A stretch of 64,000 nt of DNA from Smaragdicoccus niigatensis DSM 44881 = NBRC 103563 (GTDB lineage Bacteria; Actinomycetota; Actinomycetes; Mycobacteriales; Mycobacteriaceae). The notes below the pieces were generated by a model, which did not search any database, was not told where the DNA came from, and worked only from the letters and a program-made list of their open reading frames with translations. Of this stretch, positions 44,738-53,170 are shown one piece after another (position 1 is the stretch's first letter; the number at the start of each line of letters is the position of its first letter). The position numbers and the translations under genes are program-made. Location: positions 186,001 through 250,000 of the forward strand of contig NZ_AQXZ01000017.1 in assembly GCF_000380645.1 (NCBI RefSeq). Direction: 5' to 3'.

Positions 44738-46113
44738 ACGTGTAGGACCCCGGCCATCCAGGGCAGCGCCTCCGTGAAGGCCGCCTCGGCGAACTGCCAA
44801 CTGTGGCGCGAGCTTTCGGTATGAACCTGGCAATTGATGGAAACGCTCTTCGCTTGAGTGCACAGCTTCTCGGCTGCGCCGACCTCGCCGGTGTCCCGAA
44901 CGCCGTCCACGCCACCCAGGCCGGTCGCGCCGGGGGGAGCGGGGCGCCCGAATCCGGCCGGCGGCTTCCACTGGCCGGGAGGACGATGGAATCCCCGAGC
45001 GCCGCGGGGTGGGGTGTTGCCCGTGTCCGCGAACCACGCCGAGACGCCCTGATAGGTGCCGTGCGTGCGCATCACCGTCGCGGGATCGTAGTGCTCCCAA
45101 TCGGATTCGCTACCGCCGAACAGTCGGCTCACGGTCTGGTCCTTGGTCCCGGCGGTCGGGCCCGCGTCGCCGGCGATGTCTTCGAACGAACTGAACAGGT
45201 CCGGACGCATGACGGTGAGATCGAGCGCGCACGTGCCGCCCATCGACCAGCCCACGACGCCCCACGCGGAGGCCTTCGGCGACACCCCGAACGTGTTGAC
45301 CACGTAGGGACGAACGTCGTTGACGAGATGGCTGTGCGCATTTCCTCGTGGTCCGTCCACACATTCGGTGTCGTTGTTGAACGTGCCGCCGGCATCGACG
45401 AACACGAACTCCGGCGTCTGGCCGCCGTGGGACTTCGCGTAGGCGTCGATCTCGGGAACGATGTTGCCGCTGCGAATCCAGTCGGCCGGGGTGTTGAACT
45501 CGCCCGCGATCATCAGGACGGCGGGCAGCGTTGGCGGTGTGGCGCCCACGAACCAACTCGGCGGCAGGTAGACGTATTCCGTTCGATGCCGGAAGTCGCT
45601 GCCCGCGTCTCCGGTGTCGATCGCGACGATCTTCCCCGTGGTCATCGCGGTGTTCCGCAGGGCCGGAAGGTCCGACGCGTCGACTTCATCGGGGAGCGGT
45701 CCGGAGGTTACCGCGCCCCAGGCGGCCTGCACGGTGGGGAAGTAGCCGACCCACTGATTCAGCACCAACAGGACACACATCGCGGCGAGTGGAACCGCGA
45801 GAATCATGAGTCCTCGACGCCACCAGCGAGCGCTTCGAAATCCCAGGATCAGTGCGGCGACCACCGATCCGAAAACCCAGACCCACGCCCACAGCGGCTT
45901 CGGCGCCGGGTCTGACGACAGACCTTCCGAGTGGACGTAGACCGCCGTGGCCGCGAAGGTCGCGCCCCCGACCGCAACGCAGATCGGCAGCCACACAATC
46001 CACCACCGGCGATTTCTTCGGGCGATTGCGATCGCGACGACTACGACCGTGACCACCTCGACGACGACCGGAAACCAACCACCCAGCAACGACAGACCGC
46101 GATTCTGTAGCAC
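44734..46113 (-). CDS. Membrane-anchored esterase of the esterase D/mycolyltransferase-like family
   Basis: 459 aa from GTG 46113; the frame extends upstream but crosses a promoter region and a repeat. Three to four N-terminal helices (VVVEVVTVVVVAIAIA, IVWLPICVAVGGATFAATAVYV, VWVFGSVVAALILGF, GLMILAVPLAAMCVLLVL) precede an exported alpha/beta-hydrolase domain. It has YVYLPPSWF, nucleophile elbow GWSMGG, and a C-terminal SSRHSWQFAEAAF with the likely His. Domain order matches actinobacterial proteins related to antigen 85 (PF00756). Mycolyltransferase activity is possible but not shown. The stop overlaps that of the MMPL gene (TTAG). Confidence 0.82.
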   Translation of the reverse strand: MLQNRGLSLLGGWFPVVVEVVTVVVVAIAIARRNRRWWIVWLPICVAVGGATFAATAVYVHSEGLSSDPAPKPLWAWVWVFGSVVAALILGFRSARWWRRGLMILAVPLAAMCVLLVLNQWVGYFPTVQAAWGAVTSGPLPDEVDASDLPALRNTAMTTGKIVAIDTGDAGSDFRHRTEYVYLPPSWFVGATPPTLPAVLMIAGEFNTPADWIRSGNIVPEIDAYAKSHGGQTPEFVFVDAGGTFNNDTECVDGPRGNAHSHLVNDVRPYVVNTFGVSPKASAWGVVGWSMGGTCALDLTVMRPDLFSSFEDIAGDAGPTAGTKDQTVSRLFGGSESDWEHYDPATVMRTHGTYQGVSAWFADTGNTPPRGARGFHRPPGQWKPPAGFGRPAPPGATGLGGVDGVRDTGEVGAAEKLCTQAKSVSINCQVHTESSRHSWQFAEAAFTEALPWMAGVLHV

Positions 46114-46146
46114 GGCACGAGGATTCCGATGCGGCCTACGAATCCG

Positions 46147-46193
46147 CTCGGAATCGGTTGGCAGTTTGCTGCGAATTTCGGGTCGGCGGTGGG
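46147..46193 (+). repeat. Direct repeat copy A, upstream of a hydrolase gene
   Basis: A 47-bp stretch containing GGCAGTTTGCTGCGAAT is repeated with about five mismatches at 47059-47105. Both copies lie in intergenic DNA, flanking the gene at 46255-47034. Confidence 0.75.
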
Positions 46194-46254
46194 GCGGGAT
46201 GGATGCGTTGCCGACCCTCGACAAGTCCGCATCTATCCACAACGATCGAAGATC

Positions 46255-47034
46255 ATGAAGTGGCTCCTCATTCGCGGTCTGACCCGAGACGCTCGGCACT
46301 GGGGCGACTTCCCAGAGGCGTTCAGCGCCGGACTCGGAGTCGAAGTCGCCACGATTGATCCGCCGGGGTTCGGCAGCCAGAACGGTCGAGTCTCACCCGC
46401 GAGCGTCGCCGAGATCGTGGACGACCTGCGGGATCGGTTCATCGCTGACCTGCGTGGCGAGGACGAATGGTCGATTCTGGGCATCTCGCTCGGCGGAATG
46501 GCAACACTGGACTGGATTTCGCGCTACCCCAAAGATTTTCGGCAGGCGGTCGTCATCAATTCGTCCGCCGGTAACCTCGGCAATGCCGTCGATCGCGGAG
46601 CACTGACGATTGCGCGAGCGGTGGGGACGGCGCTGCTTCGACGCGAACTGACCGCTCCGGGTGGTCTGGAGCGGAGATTGCTCACGCTGAGTTCGAATCG
46701 GCCAGCCGCCGAGCTCGACCCAATCGGACAGCAGTGGGCGCGTTGGCAGGTCGAGGCAGGTCCCAAGCGGGACAGTGTCCGCAACCAGATCCTCGCGGCG
46801 ACAAAATTCCGAGCGCCGGATCGCGTTGCGACTCCGGTGCTGGTGGTGACGTCGATCGGTGACCGAATGGTCTCGTACCGCTGCTCGGTAGAAATTGCGC
46901 GCTCGCTCGAGGCGCCGATTCGAATGCACACCACAGCCGGGCACGACCTGCCATTGGACGATCCACAGTGGGTCATCGAGCAAGTCAGCGCGTGGCAGAG
47001 CGGACGGCGCGGCGCGTCTGCGTCCGCCGACTGA
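46255..47034 (+). CDS. Alpha/beta hydrolase
   Basis: 259 aa from ATG 46255. It begins MKWLLIRGLTRDARHWGDFPEAF. Nucleophile elbow GISLGGM, acid in TSIGDRMV and His in TAGHDLPLDD complete a triad. No signal peptide is seen. The substrate is unknown; short cytoplasmic hydrolases of this kind include esterases and BioH-like enzymes. The gene stands alone between two copies of a direct repeat, which may mean it moved as a unit. Confidence 0.82.
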   Translation: MKWLLIRGLTRDARHWGDFPEAFSAGLGVEVATIDPPGFGSQNGRVSPASVAEIVDDLRDRFIADLRGEDEWSILGISLGGMATLDWISRYPKDFRQAVVINSSAGNLGNAVDRGALTIARAVGTALLRRELTAPGGLERRLLTLSSNRPAAELDPIGQQWARWQVEAGPKRDSVRNQILAATKFRAPDRVATPVLVVTSIGDRMVSYRCSVEIARSLEAPIRMHTTAGHDLPLDDPQWVIEQVSAWQSGRRGASASAD

Positions 47035-47058
47035 CGGCTTGGCCCACGCCCACGCAGG

Positions 47059-47105
47059 CTCCGAATCGGTTGCCAGTTTGCTGCGAATGTGGGGTCGGTG
47101 GTGGG
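47059..47105 (+). repeat. Direct repeat copy B, downstream of the hydrolase gene
   Basis: Second copy of the repeat at 46147-46193 (about 42 of 47 positions equal), including CAGTTTGCTGCGAAT, and ending 31 bp before the alpha-galactosidase start. Confidence 0.75.
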
Positions 47106-47136
47106 TAGCCGCCCCAACCATGACGAACATGGTGGC

Positions 47137-48411
47137 GTGAAGCGCACCGGCCGGTTGTGTCTCGCCGTCGCCGGCGGACTGTTCCTCGCTGCGCTGCCGG
47201 CTTCCGGGCTTCCCGCGGTCGAGTTCTCCCAGGCGATCCCCGGGGCCGCGGCGACGCCCCCGCTCGGGTGGAACAGCTGGAACACGTTCCGCTGCGGGAT
47301 CAATGAATCACTCATCGAGCACACGGCCGACGCGATGGTGAGCAGCGGCATGCGAGACGCCGGATATCGGTACGTCGTCGTCGACGACTGCTGGGTGGCG
47401 TCGCAGCGGACGAGCACCGGCGAGCTGCAGGCGGACCCGGTCCGATTCCCGAGCGGGATGCGTGCGCTCGGCGATTACCTGCACGCGCGTGGGTTGTTGT
47501 TCGGGATCTACTCGAGCCCGAGTGAGGCCACGTGCGCCCAGACCTACGGAACCTATCCAGGCCGGACCGGAAGCCGCGGGCACGAGCAGATCGACGCCAG
47601 CACCTTCGCCGACTGGGGCGTCGACTACCTCAAGTACGACTGGTGTGCGCCGGGCGCTGCGGTCGGCGAACAACGGCAGGCGTTCAATGCGATGCGAGAT
47701 GCCTTGCGCTCGACGGGACGGCCGATCGTCTACAGCATCAACGCCAACAGCGGAATCGTCGGAGCGGTGCCTGGTAGTTCGGGGTCGTGGCGTTGGACAT
47801 CGTCGATGTCTCGGGCGACGAACGACGTCGTTCCGGCCTGGCGACTTGGCCGCGGACCGTACGACTATCAGGGGATCGCGGACATCATCGATTCGGCCGC
47901 GTTGCTGACCACTCAGTTCGGGCAGGGATTCTGGCTCGATCCCGACATGCTCGAAGTCGGCGTCGACGGTGAACCACTGAACTACCCGGGTCTGTCGACG
48001 GCCGAGTCTCGAACGCAGTTGTCGATGTGGGCGATGATGGCGGCCCCTCTCATCGCGGGCAACGACCTCTCGACAATGAGTGCGGAGACCGGTCGTCTGT
48101 TGACGAACCGAGGAATGCTCGCCATCGACCAGGACCCCGCGGGCCGCACCGGGGAGCCGCTCCCCGGAACTGAGGGTTCGGTCTGGACTCGATATCTGGC
48201 AGACGGCTCGGTGGCCATCGCGTTCTACAACGCGGACGTCTCCGATCGCGTGATCGACCTCGACCCGAGCCGACTCGGACAATTCGGGTGCATCGAAAAT
48301 GTTTGGGCGGGAACGAAATCCGACCTTTCGGGACATATGCGGGCAAACGTCGCAGCCCACGACACCCAACTGTTCCGACTCACTGCCGATTGCCAGCTTT
48401 CCTCAAGCTGA
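47137..48411 (+). CDS. Secreted alpha-galactosidase (GH27)
   Basis: 424 aa from GTG 47137. The signal peptide (RLCLAVAGGLFLAALPASG) precedes the GH27 opening TPPLGWNSWNTFRCGINE. Catalytic nucleophile Asp is in YLKYDWC (about residue 169); the acid/base Asp is probably in SRATNDVVPAW. FWLDPDMLEVG, LSMWAMMAAPLIAGNDL and ALDQDPAGR-like DQDPAGRTGE are typical. The C-terminal beta-sandwich is present. It hydrolyses terminal alpha-galactosides (or related alpha-N-acetylgalactosaminides) outside the cell. Confidence 0.92.
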   Translation: MKRTGRLCLAVAGGLFLAALPASGLPAVEFSQAIPGAAATPPLGWNSWNTFRCGINESLIEHTADAMVSSGMRDAGYRYVVVDDCWVASQRTSTGELQADPVRFPSGMRALGDYLHARGLLFGIYSSPSEATCAQTYGTYPGRTGSRGHEQIDASTFADWGVDYLKYDWCAPGAAVGEQRQAFNAMRDALRSTGRPIVYSINANSGIVGAVPGSSGSWRWTSSMSRATNDVVPAWRLGRGPYDYQGIADIIDSAALLTTQFGQGFWLDPDMLEVGVDGEPLNYPGLSTAESRTQLSMWAMMAAPLIAGNDLSTMSAETGRLLTNRGMLAIDQDPAGRTGEPLPGTEGSVWTRYLADGSVAIAFYNADVSDRVIDLDPSRLGQFGCIENVWAGTKSDLSGHMRANVAAHDTQLFRLTADCQLSSS

Positions 48412-48440
48412 CGCCCACCTAGAGTTCTGACACTGACCAG

Positions 48441-50459
48441 GTGACAGCGATTCTGGAGCCATTGGCCATCGAACCCGAACCCGTGGCGGTCCACCCACGC
48501 AAGCACATCTGGGAGCGGGTCGGCCTCGTCGTCCTGCTCGTTGGAACCGCCGTGGCCTACCTCTGGAACATCACCATCAACGGGATGGCGAACGGCTTCT
48601 ACGCGGGCGCAGCCTGGGCCGGATCGAAGAACTGGGAGGCACTGCTTTTCGGTTCGGTCGATCCGTCGAACTTCATCACCGTCGACAAGCCGCCGGTATC
48701 GCAGTGGGTCATGGGTCTGTCCGGCAAGATCTTCGGATTCTCGAGCGCGAGCATGCTCGTTCCGGAGGCCCTCATGGCGGTCGCCGCAGTGGCGCTGCTG
48801 TACGGAGCGGTTGCCCGGGTCAGCGGCCGGGGCGCGGGACTGCTCGCGGGCACCGCGCTCGCCATCCTGCCCGTCGCCGCGCTGATGTTCCGGTTCAACA
48901 ACCCCGATGCCGCGATGGTGCTGCTCATGATGGCGGCCGCCTACTGCACGATCCGCGCCATCGAGAAGGGCAGTGTCTGGTGGGTTGCGCTGACCGGCGT
49001 CGCACTTGGATTCGCGTTCCTGGCGAAGATGCTCGAAGGACTCATGGTCATGCCTGCCCTGGCCATCGCGTATCTGATCGCGGCTCCGATCGCGCTCAGC
49101 AAGCGGATTCAGCACACGATCGTCGCGCTCGTCGCAACCGTGGTCTCGTCCGGTTGGTACGTCCTGCTGACGATTCTGTGGCCGGCCTCGTCACGCCCGT
49201 ACATGGCGGGCTCGACCGACAACAGCTTCATGAACCTCGTCATCGGATACAACGGACTGTCTCGAATTCTCGGTCGTAATCGCGGCGGCGGCGCTGGGCA
49301 AGCGATGGGCCAGAACTTCCGGGGTGCTGGTCAGACGTTCCAGGGCGTCCAGCTTCCGCCGGGCGTGACGCAGCAACAGGTGCAGCAGTTCATGCAGCGC
49401 GGCGGATTCGGAAGTCAATCCGCGGGTCTCGGGCGGCTCTTCAACGGTGAGGTCGGGTTCGAAATCAGCTGGCTCCTACCGGCCGCGCTCGTCGCGTTCG
49501 TGCTGGTTCTCGTCGCTCGCCGGAGTTTCCCGCGCACCGATCTCGTTCGTGCCGCGGCCTTGGTTTTCGGTCTCTGGCTGATTGTCGACGGCCTCGTCCT
49601 CAGTTTCATGAAGCAGCTGACCCACGCCTATTACACGCTCGCGATCGGTCCTGCGATCGCTGGACTGGTGGGGCTCGGCATTCACGAGATGTGGGTGCGA
49701 CGGCAGGAATTGCTGGGACGGATCGGCAATGCGTCGATCATTCTCGCCGCGGGCGGCTGGGGATTCGTTCTTCTGCAACGCAATTCGACGTGGCTTCCGG
49801 AGGTGCGATGGGCAATCCTCATTGCCACCGTCGTCGCGGCGGCGGGTGTTTTCGTCGTACCGGGCACCCCGCTACGCCGGTTCACCACCGTTTTTGTCAT
49901 CATCGGTGTGCTCGCCGGATTCGGCGGCTCGACGGCCTACGCGGTGGCAACGCTCGGGCAGGCGCACACCGGCGGAAGTCCGACGGTGGGCCCCGCTCGC
50001 AGCGAGCGAGCCGGCGGAGGGCGCGGCGGGTTCGGGAGCTTCGACGAACAAACCAGCGCGAACCCGCAGCTTGACGCGATGCTCCAGGCGACGCATACGA
50101 AGTGGGCCGCTGCGATCGATCGATCGTCGGCCGCGGCAGCGCTCGAACTATCGAGCCGCACCGCAATCATGGCGATCGGCGGATTCAACAACGATCCCGT
50201 CCCGACCCTCGCGCAGTTCAAGCAGTACGTGAAGGATCACCAGATCACGTACTACATCGTGGGCAATCAGGGTGAGGGGAGAGCGACCGCGAACCGAGAA
50301 ACCGCCGGCCGAAACCGTGGACAGCGTGCAACACCGGCAACGAGTGGCTTCATGCGCGGTGGCGGCCACGCGGACATCACCGCATGGGTCGAAGCGACGT
50401 TCCCGAAGAAGACGGTCGGAAACACGACGGTCTACGACCTCTCGAACTATTCGGGCTGA
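48441..50459 (+). CDS. GT39-family membrane glycosyltransferase (PMT_2/ArnT-like, YkcB type)
   Basis: 672 aa, GTG start. After a first helix ([18 protein letters not shown]) the first extracytoplasmic loop has [21 protein letters not shown] and [17 protein letters not shown], the acidic/KPP motif of bacterial PMT-like enzymes. About 11-12 helices follow, a Gly/Gln-rich loop near 275-325, then a soluble C-terminal domain ([30 protein letters not shown]). It transfers sugar from a lipid-phosphate carrier outside the membrane, to proteins, lipids or wall polymers; the acceptor is unknown. Its stop region overlaps the convergent ABC ATPase by 13 bp. Confidence 0.87.
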   Translation: MTAILEPLAIEPEPVAVHPRKHIWERVGLVVLLVGTAVAYLWNITINGMANGFYAGAAWAGSKNWEALLFGSVDPSNFITVDKPPVSQWVMGLSGKIFGFSSASMLVPEALMAVAAVALLYGAVARVSGRGAGLLAGTALAILPVAALMFRFNNPDAAMVLLMMAAAYCTIRAIEKGSVWWVALTGVALGFAFLAKMLEGLMVMPALAIAYLIAAPIALSKRIQHTIVALVATVVSSGWYVLLTILWPASSRPYMAGSTDNSFMNLVIGYNGLSRILGRNRGGGAGQAMGQNFRGAGQTFQGVQLPPGVTQQQVQQFMQRGGFGSQSAGLGRLFNGEVGFEISWLLPAALVAFVLVLVARRSFPRTDLVRAAALVFGLWLIVDGLVLSFMKQLTHAYYTLAIGPAIAGLVGLGIHEMWVRRQELLGRIGNASIILAAGGWGFVLLQRNSTWLPEVRWAILIATVVAAAGVFVVPGTPLRRFTTVFVIIGVLAGFGGSTAYAVATLGQAHTGGSPTVGPARSERAGGGRGGFGSFDEQTSANPQLDAMLQATHTKWAAAIDRSSAAAALELSSRTAIMAIGGFNNDPVPTLAQFKQYVKDHQITYYIVGNQGEGRATANRETAGRNRGQRATPATSGFMRGGGHADITAWVEATFPKKTVGNTTVYDLSNYSG

Positions 50460-51223
50460 CGGTTCAGTCGGGACAGGAATGCGCGGGTGCGGTCGTGGGT
50501 GGGATTCCGGAGGAGATCCGCCGGACGTCCCGACTCCACGACCACCCCCGCGTCCAAGAAGGCAACACGGTCCGCGACCTCTTCCGCAAAACCCATTTCG
50601 TGGGTCACGACGATCATCGTCATGCCGTCGGCGGCGAGGTTTCGCATGACAGCGAGCACTTCGCCGACGAGTTCGGGGTCGAGCGCCGACGTCGGTTCGT
50701 CGAACAAGAGGAGCTGGGGGTCCATCGCCAGAGCGCGTGCGATCGCCACTCGTTGTTGCTCACCCCCGGAGAGCTGGGCGGGGTAGGAGTTCGCCTTATT
50801 GCGTAGCCCGACACGTTCAAGAAGCTCGTGGGCGCGGGAGGTCGCGGCCGCTTCGGACAGTCCGCGCACGTGGATGGGCGCCTCGATGATGTTGGCGAGC
50901 GCGGTTCGGTGCGGAAACAGATTGAAGTTCTGGAAGACCATCCCCACCTGACGACGCTGCCGAGCGACCTGACGCGGCGCGAGTTCGTAGACCTTGCCCT
51001 TTCGTTCTTCGTAGCCGATTCGCGAGCCCGCGACGAAGATCTGGCCGGCAGTCACGGTCTCGAGGTGATTGATGCATCGCAGCAGCGTCGACTTTCCGGC
51101 CCCGGAGGGTCCGATGATGCACACCACCTCGCCGGTCTCGACCGTGAGGGACAAACCGTTCAGCACGTGGGTGGCACCGAAGCTCTTGTAGACGCGATCC
51201 ACCTGCACCGCCGGCGTGGTCAT
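50447..51223 (-). CDS. Polar amino-acid ABC transporter, ATPase
   Basis: 258 aa from ATG 51223, overlapping the permease stop by 4 bp. Walker [11 protein letters not shown]-loop FQNFNLFPH, signature [15 protein letters not shown], Walker [15 protein letters not shown] and the His switch VTHEMGFA are all present. The LFPHxTALxNI segment is typical of GlnQ/HisP-type ATPases for polar amino acids. It powers uptake with the permease and binding protein in the same operon. Confidence 0.95.
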   Translation of the reverse strand: MTTPAVQVDRVYKSFGATHVLNGLSLTVETGEVVCIIGPSGAGKSTLLRCINHLETVTAGQIFVAGSRIGYEERKGKVYELAPRQVARQRRQVGMVFQNFNLFPHRTALANIIEAPIHVRGLSEAAATSRAHELLERVGLRNKANSYPAQLSGGEQQRVAIARALAMDPQLLLFDEPTSALDPELVGEVLAVMRNLAADGMTMIVVTHEMGFAEEVADRVAFLDAGVVVESGRPADLLRNPTHDRTRAFLSRLNRQPE

Positions 51224-52077
51224 CGGCGTCCTACCTGGTAGCGGCGTTCGAGGAAGTGCTGCCCGACCATGAGCACGCTCGTCATCGCGAGGTACCAGGT
51301 CGCCGCTACGAGCATCAGCGGGATCGGTCGAAAGTTGATTCCGTAGATCTCCCGCGCGCGACCGTAGAGCTCGGTGCTGAGGGGGACAGCAGTTACCAGA
51401 GACGTCGTTTTCAGCATGCTGATGATCTCGTTGCCGGTCGGCGGGATCACGAGCCGCATGGCCTGCGGCAGCACGATCCGACGCATCATGAGCAGCCACG
51501 ACATGCCCAGCGCGGTGGCCGCGTCGAGCTGGCCGATGCCCACCGAATTCACGCCGGCCCGGAAGATCTCGGCCATATAGGCGGCCTCGTTGAGCCCCAA
51601 GCCGATGAAGGCGAACATGAACGCCGCGCTCAGCCCTTGGATGTCGAGGTGGACGAACTGTGGGCCGAAGGGGACTCCAAGGTCGATGGATCGATAGATC
51701 GATGGGAACAGACCCCAGAACACGAGTTGCACGTAGACCGGCGTACCGCGGAACACCCAGACATAGAGCCAGGCGATGACACCGAGAACCGGGTTTCCCG
51801 ACAGGCGCATGACCGCCACGACAAGCCCCAGCCCGATGCCGATCGCCATCGCGGTGACCGTCAATTCGAGGGTCGTCAGGGCGCCCGCCGAGATGCGTGC
51901 ATCGAACAGATAGCGCCAATAAGTGGGCCAGTCGTACGCCGGATTCGTCGCCGCGCCCCAGGCCACGAGTGCGGCACCGATGAGACCGACCGCAGCGCCG
52001 ATCCACCGGCCGGGTCGCCGGAGCGGGACGATAGGAACCGGCTCCGGCATGGTGGTCGATGGGTCAGGAGACGGCAC
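51220..52077 (-). CDS. Polar amino-acid ABC transporter, permease
   Basis: 285 aa; ATG 52050 is an alternative start. The HisM/GlnP-type domain has [27 protein letters not shown] at the start and the EAA loop [25 protein letters not shown] that contacts the ATPase. About five helices are seen. Only one permease gene is present, so a homodimer is likely. It overlaps the binding-protein gene by 14 bp and the ATPase gene by 4 bp. Confidence 0.93.
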   Translation of the reverse strand: MPSPDPSTTMPEPVPIVPLRRPGRWIGAAVGLIGAALVAWGAATNPAYDWPTYWRYLFDARISAGALTTLELTVTAMAIGIGLGLVVAVMRLSGNPVLGVIAWLYVWVFRGTPVYVQLVFWGLFPSIYRSIDLGVPFGPQFVHLDIQGLSAAFMFAFIGLGLNEAAYMAEIFRAGVNSVGIGQLDAATALGMSWLLMMRRIVLPQAMRLVIPPTGNEIISMLKTTSLVTAVPLSTELYGRAREIYGINFRPIPLMLVAATWYLAMTSVLMVGQHFLERRYQVGRR

Positions 52078-52942
52078 CGTTGATGGTCGGCTTCGTGATG
52101 ACGCCGCTCTCGAGCCCCCACTTGTGGGCGATCATTTTGTAGGCACCGGTGCTGACCAGGTTCTCGAGTGCCTGCTTCAACAGGTTCGCGAGCGGGGAGT
52201 TCTTGGCGATCGGCCAACCATAGGGCGCCGTCGCGAATATCGGCCCGGTCGCTTCGAGCGCGCCGTTGCTCTGCTTGATCGCGTACGCGGTCACGGGGGA
52301 GTCCGCGGACATCGCGTCGACACGTCCCAAGGCCAGGGCGTTCGTGGCATCAGACTGCTGGTCGAAGCGCACGACCTCGATGGCCGGTTTCCCCTCGGCG
52401 AGGCACTTGTCGTTTCGCTTGGGCAGGTCGTCGGTGTCCTCGATCGTCGTCGATTCGACGGCGACCTTCTTTCCGCAGGCGTTGGTCGGATCGACCGGCT
52501 TGCCCGTCCGCTGCGCCCATTGGATTCCGGCATTGAAGTAGTTGGTGAAATCGACGGTTTCCTCGCGCGCCTTCGTATCGGTGAAGGACGACATTCCGAC
52601 GTCGTACGTACCGGCCTGAACCGCGGGAATGATCTTTTCGAAATCAGCTTCGCGGTAGTCGGGCGTGACGCCGAGGACCTTGGCGACGGCATTGAAGAGA
52701 TCGACGTCGAACCCCACGAGCTTGCCGGACGAGTCTTTGAACTCGTTGGGTGCGTACGGCAGATTCACGCCGACCACGATCTTGCCGCTGTCCCGGATCT
52801 TGCTCGGAAGTTGGGCGGCGAGCGCGTCGTCCTTCGTCACCAGGATGTTCGGCCCGGCGGGCGTCGACTCGGTGTTCGTGGCACAACCAGCCGAGATCAG
52901 CAGCGCGGTACCGGAAATGGCGAGTGCGATGCGTGACGACAC
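52064..52942 (-). CDS. Amino-acid ABC transporter substrate-binding lipoprotein
   Basis: 292 aa from GTG 52942, selected because GAGGAGG lies just upstream and it gives a proper signal peptide (RIALAISGTALLIS) with lipobox SAGC. The mature part is a family-3 solute-binding protein: KIVVGVNLPYAPNEF, LVGFDVDLFNAVAKVLGV, SFTDTKAREETVDFTNYF, RVDAMSADSPVTAYAI. The ligand is probably a polar amino acid such as glutamate, glutamine or arginine; residues do not allow a choice. It is the first gene of the operon, with a hairpin overlapping its ribosome site. Confidence 0.92.
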   Translation of the reverse strand: MSSRIALAISGTALLISAGCATNTESTPAGPNILVTKDDALAAQLPSKIRDSGKIVVGVNLPYAPNEFKDSSGKLVGFDVDLFNAVAKVLGVTPDYREADFEKIIPAVQAGTYDVGMSSFTDTKAREETVDFTNYFNAGIQWAQRTGKPVDPTNACGKKVAVESTTIEDTDDLPKRNDKCLAEGKPAIEVVRFDQQSDATNALALGRVDAMSADSPVTAYAIKQSNGALEATGPIFATAPYGWPIAKNSPLANLLKQALENLVSTGAYKMIAHKWGLESGVITKPTINGAVS

Positions 52943-52950
52943 GGCGGCCT

Positions 52951-52970
52951 CCTCAGCGTGGTGGCTGAGG
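52951..52970 (-). promoter_or_regulatory. Hairpin overlapping the ribosome site of the binding-protein gene
   Basis: CCTCAGC and GCTGAGG form a 7-bp stem with a 6-nt loop. On the minus-strand transcript the 3' arm runs into the GAGGAGG site before GTG 52942, so it could modulate translation. Confidence 0.45.
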
Positions 52971-52980
52971 GCATTATCGC

Positions 52981-53013
52981 GCGTAAAGGCCATCGCGCCG
53001 ATGGCCTTTACGC
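52981..53013. other. Perfect 15-bp hairpin upstream of the ABC operon
   Basis: GCGTAAAGGCCATCG pairs with its complement across a CGC loop. It may be a terminator, attenuator or protein-binding site; there is no T-tract. Confidence 0.7.
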
Positions 53014-53055
53014 AAGATCAACAATGTGCCCCGGGTCCAATGTCTCCCGCACGGC

Positions 53056-53087
53056 GGTCTGTACAACCTATGAGTTTTGTACAGACC
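53056..53087. other. 11-bp hairpin GGTCTGTACAA with a 10-nt loop
   Basis: The perfect arms with TGTACA cores could be a regulator operator for the ABC operon or part of the terminator of the flotillin operon. Confidence 0.6.
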
Positions 53088-53118
53088 ATCTGGGCCGAGA
53101 CCTTCACGCGGATTTCCG

Positions 53119-53136
53119 GCGCCGAACGTTCGGCGC
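53119..53136. other. 18-bp perfect palindrome GCGCCGAACGTTCGGCGC
   Basis: It lies 35 bp after the flotillin stop. Complete symmetry makes it either a terminator stem or an operator. Confidence 0.6.
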
Positions 53137-53170
53137 GTGACCATAGTCTTCCGGCTCATTCTCCGGGTGC

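Noticed and set aside
44734-46299. Esterase start at 46299
   Set aside because: The first 62 codons cross copy A of the direct repeat and overlap the divergent hydrolase start; GTG 46113 places the helices at the N-terminus.
46393-47417. Minus-strand open frames across the hydrolase and galactosidase start
   Set aside because: They are antisense to a triad-bearing hydrolase and have no family features.
52981-53136. Insertion sequence or MITE made of the palindromes
   Set aside because: The stems have different sequences and there are no flanking duplications or shared terminal repeats.
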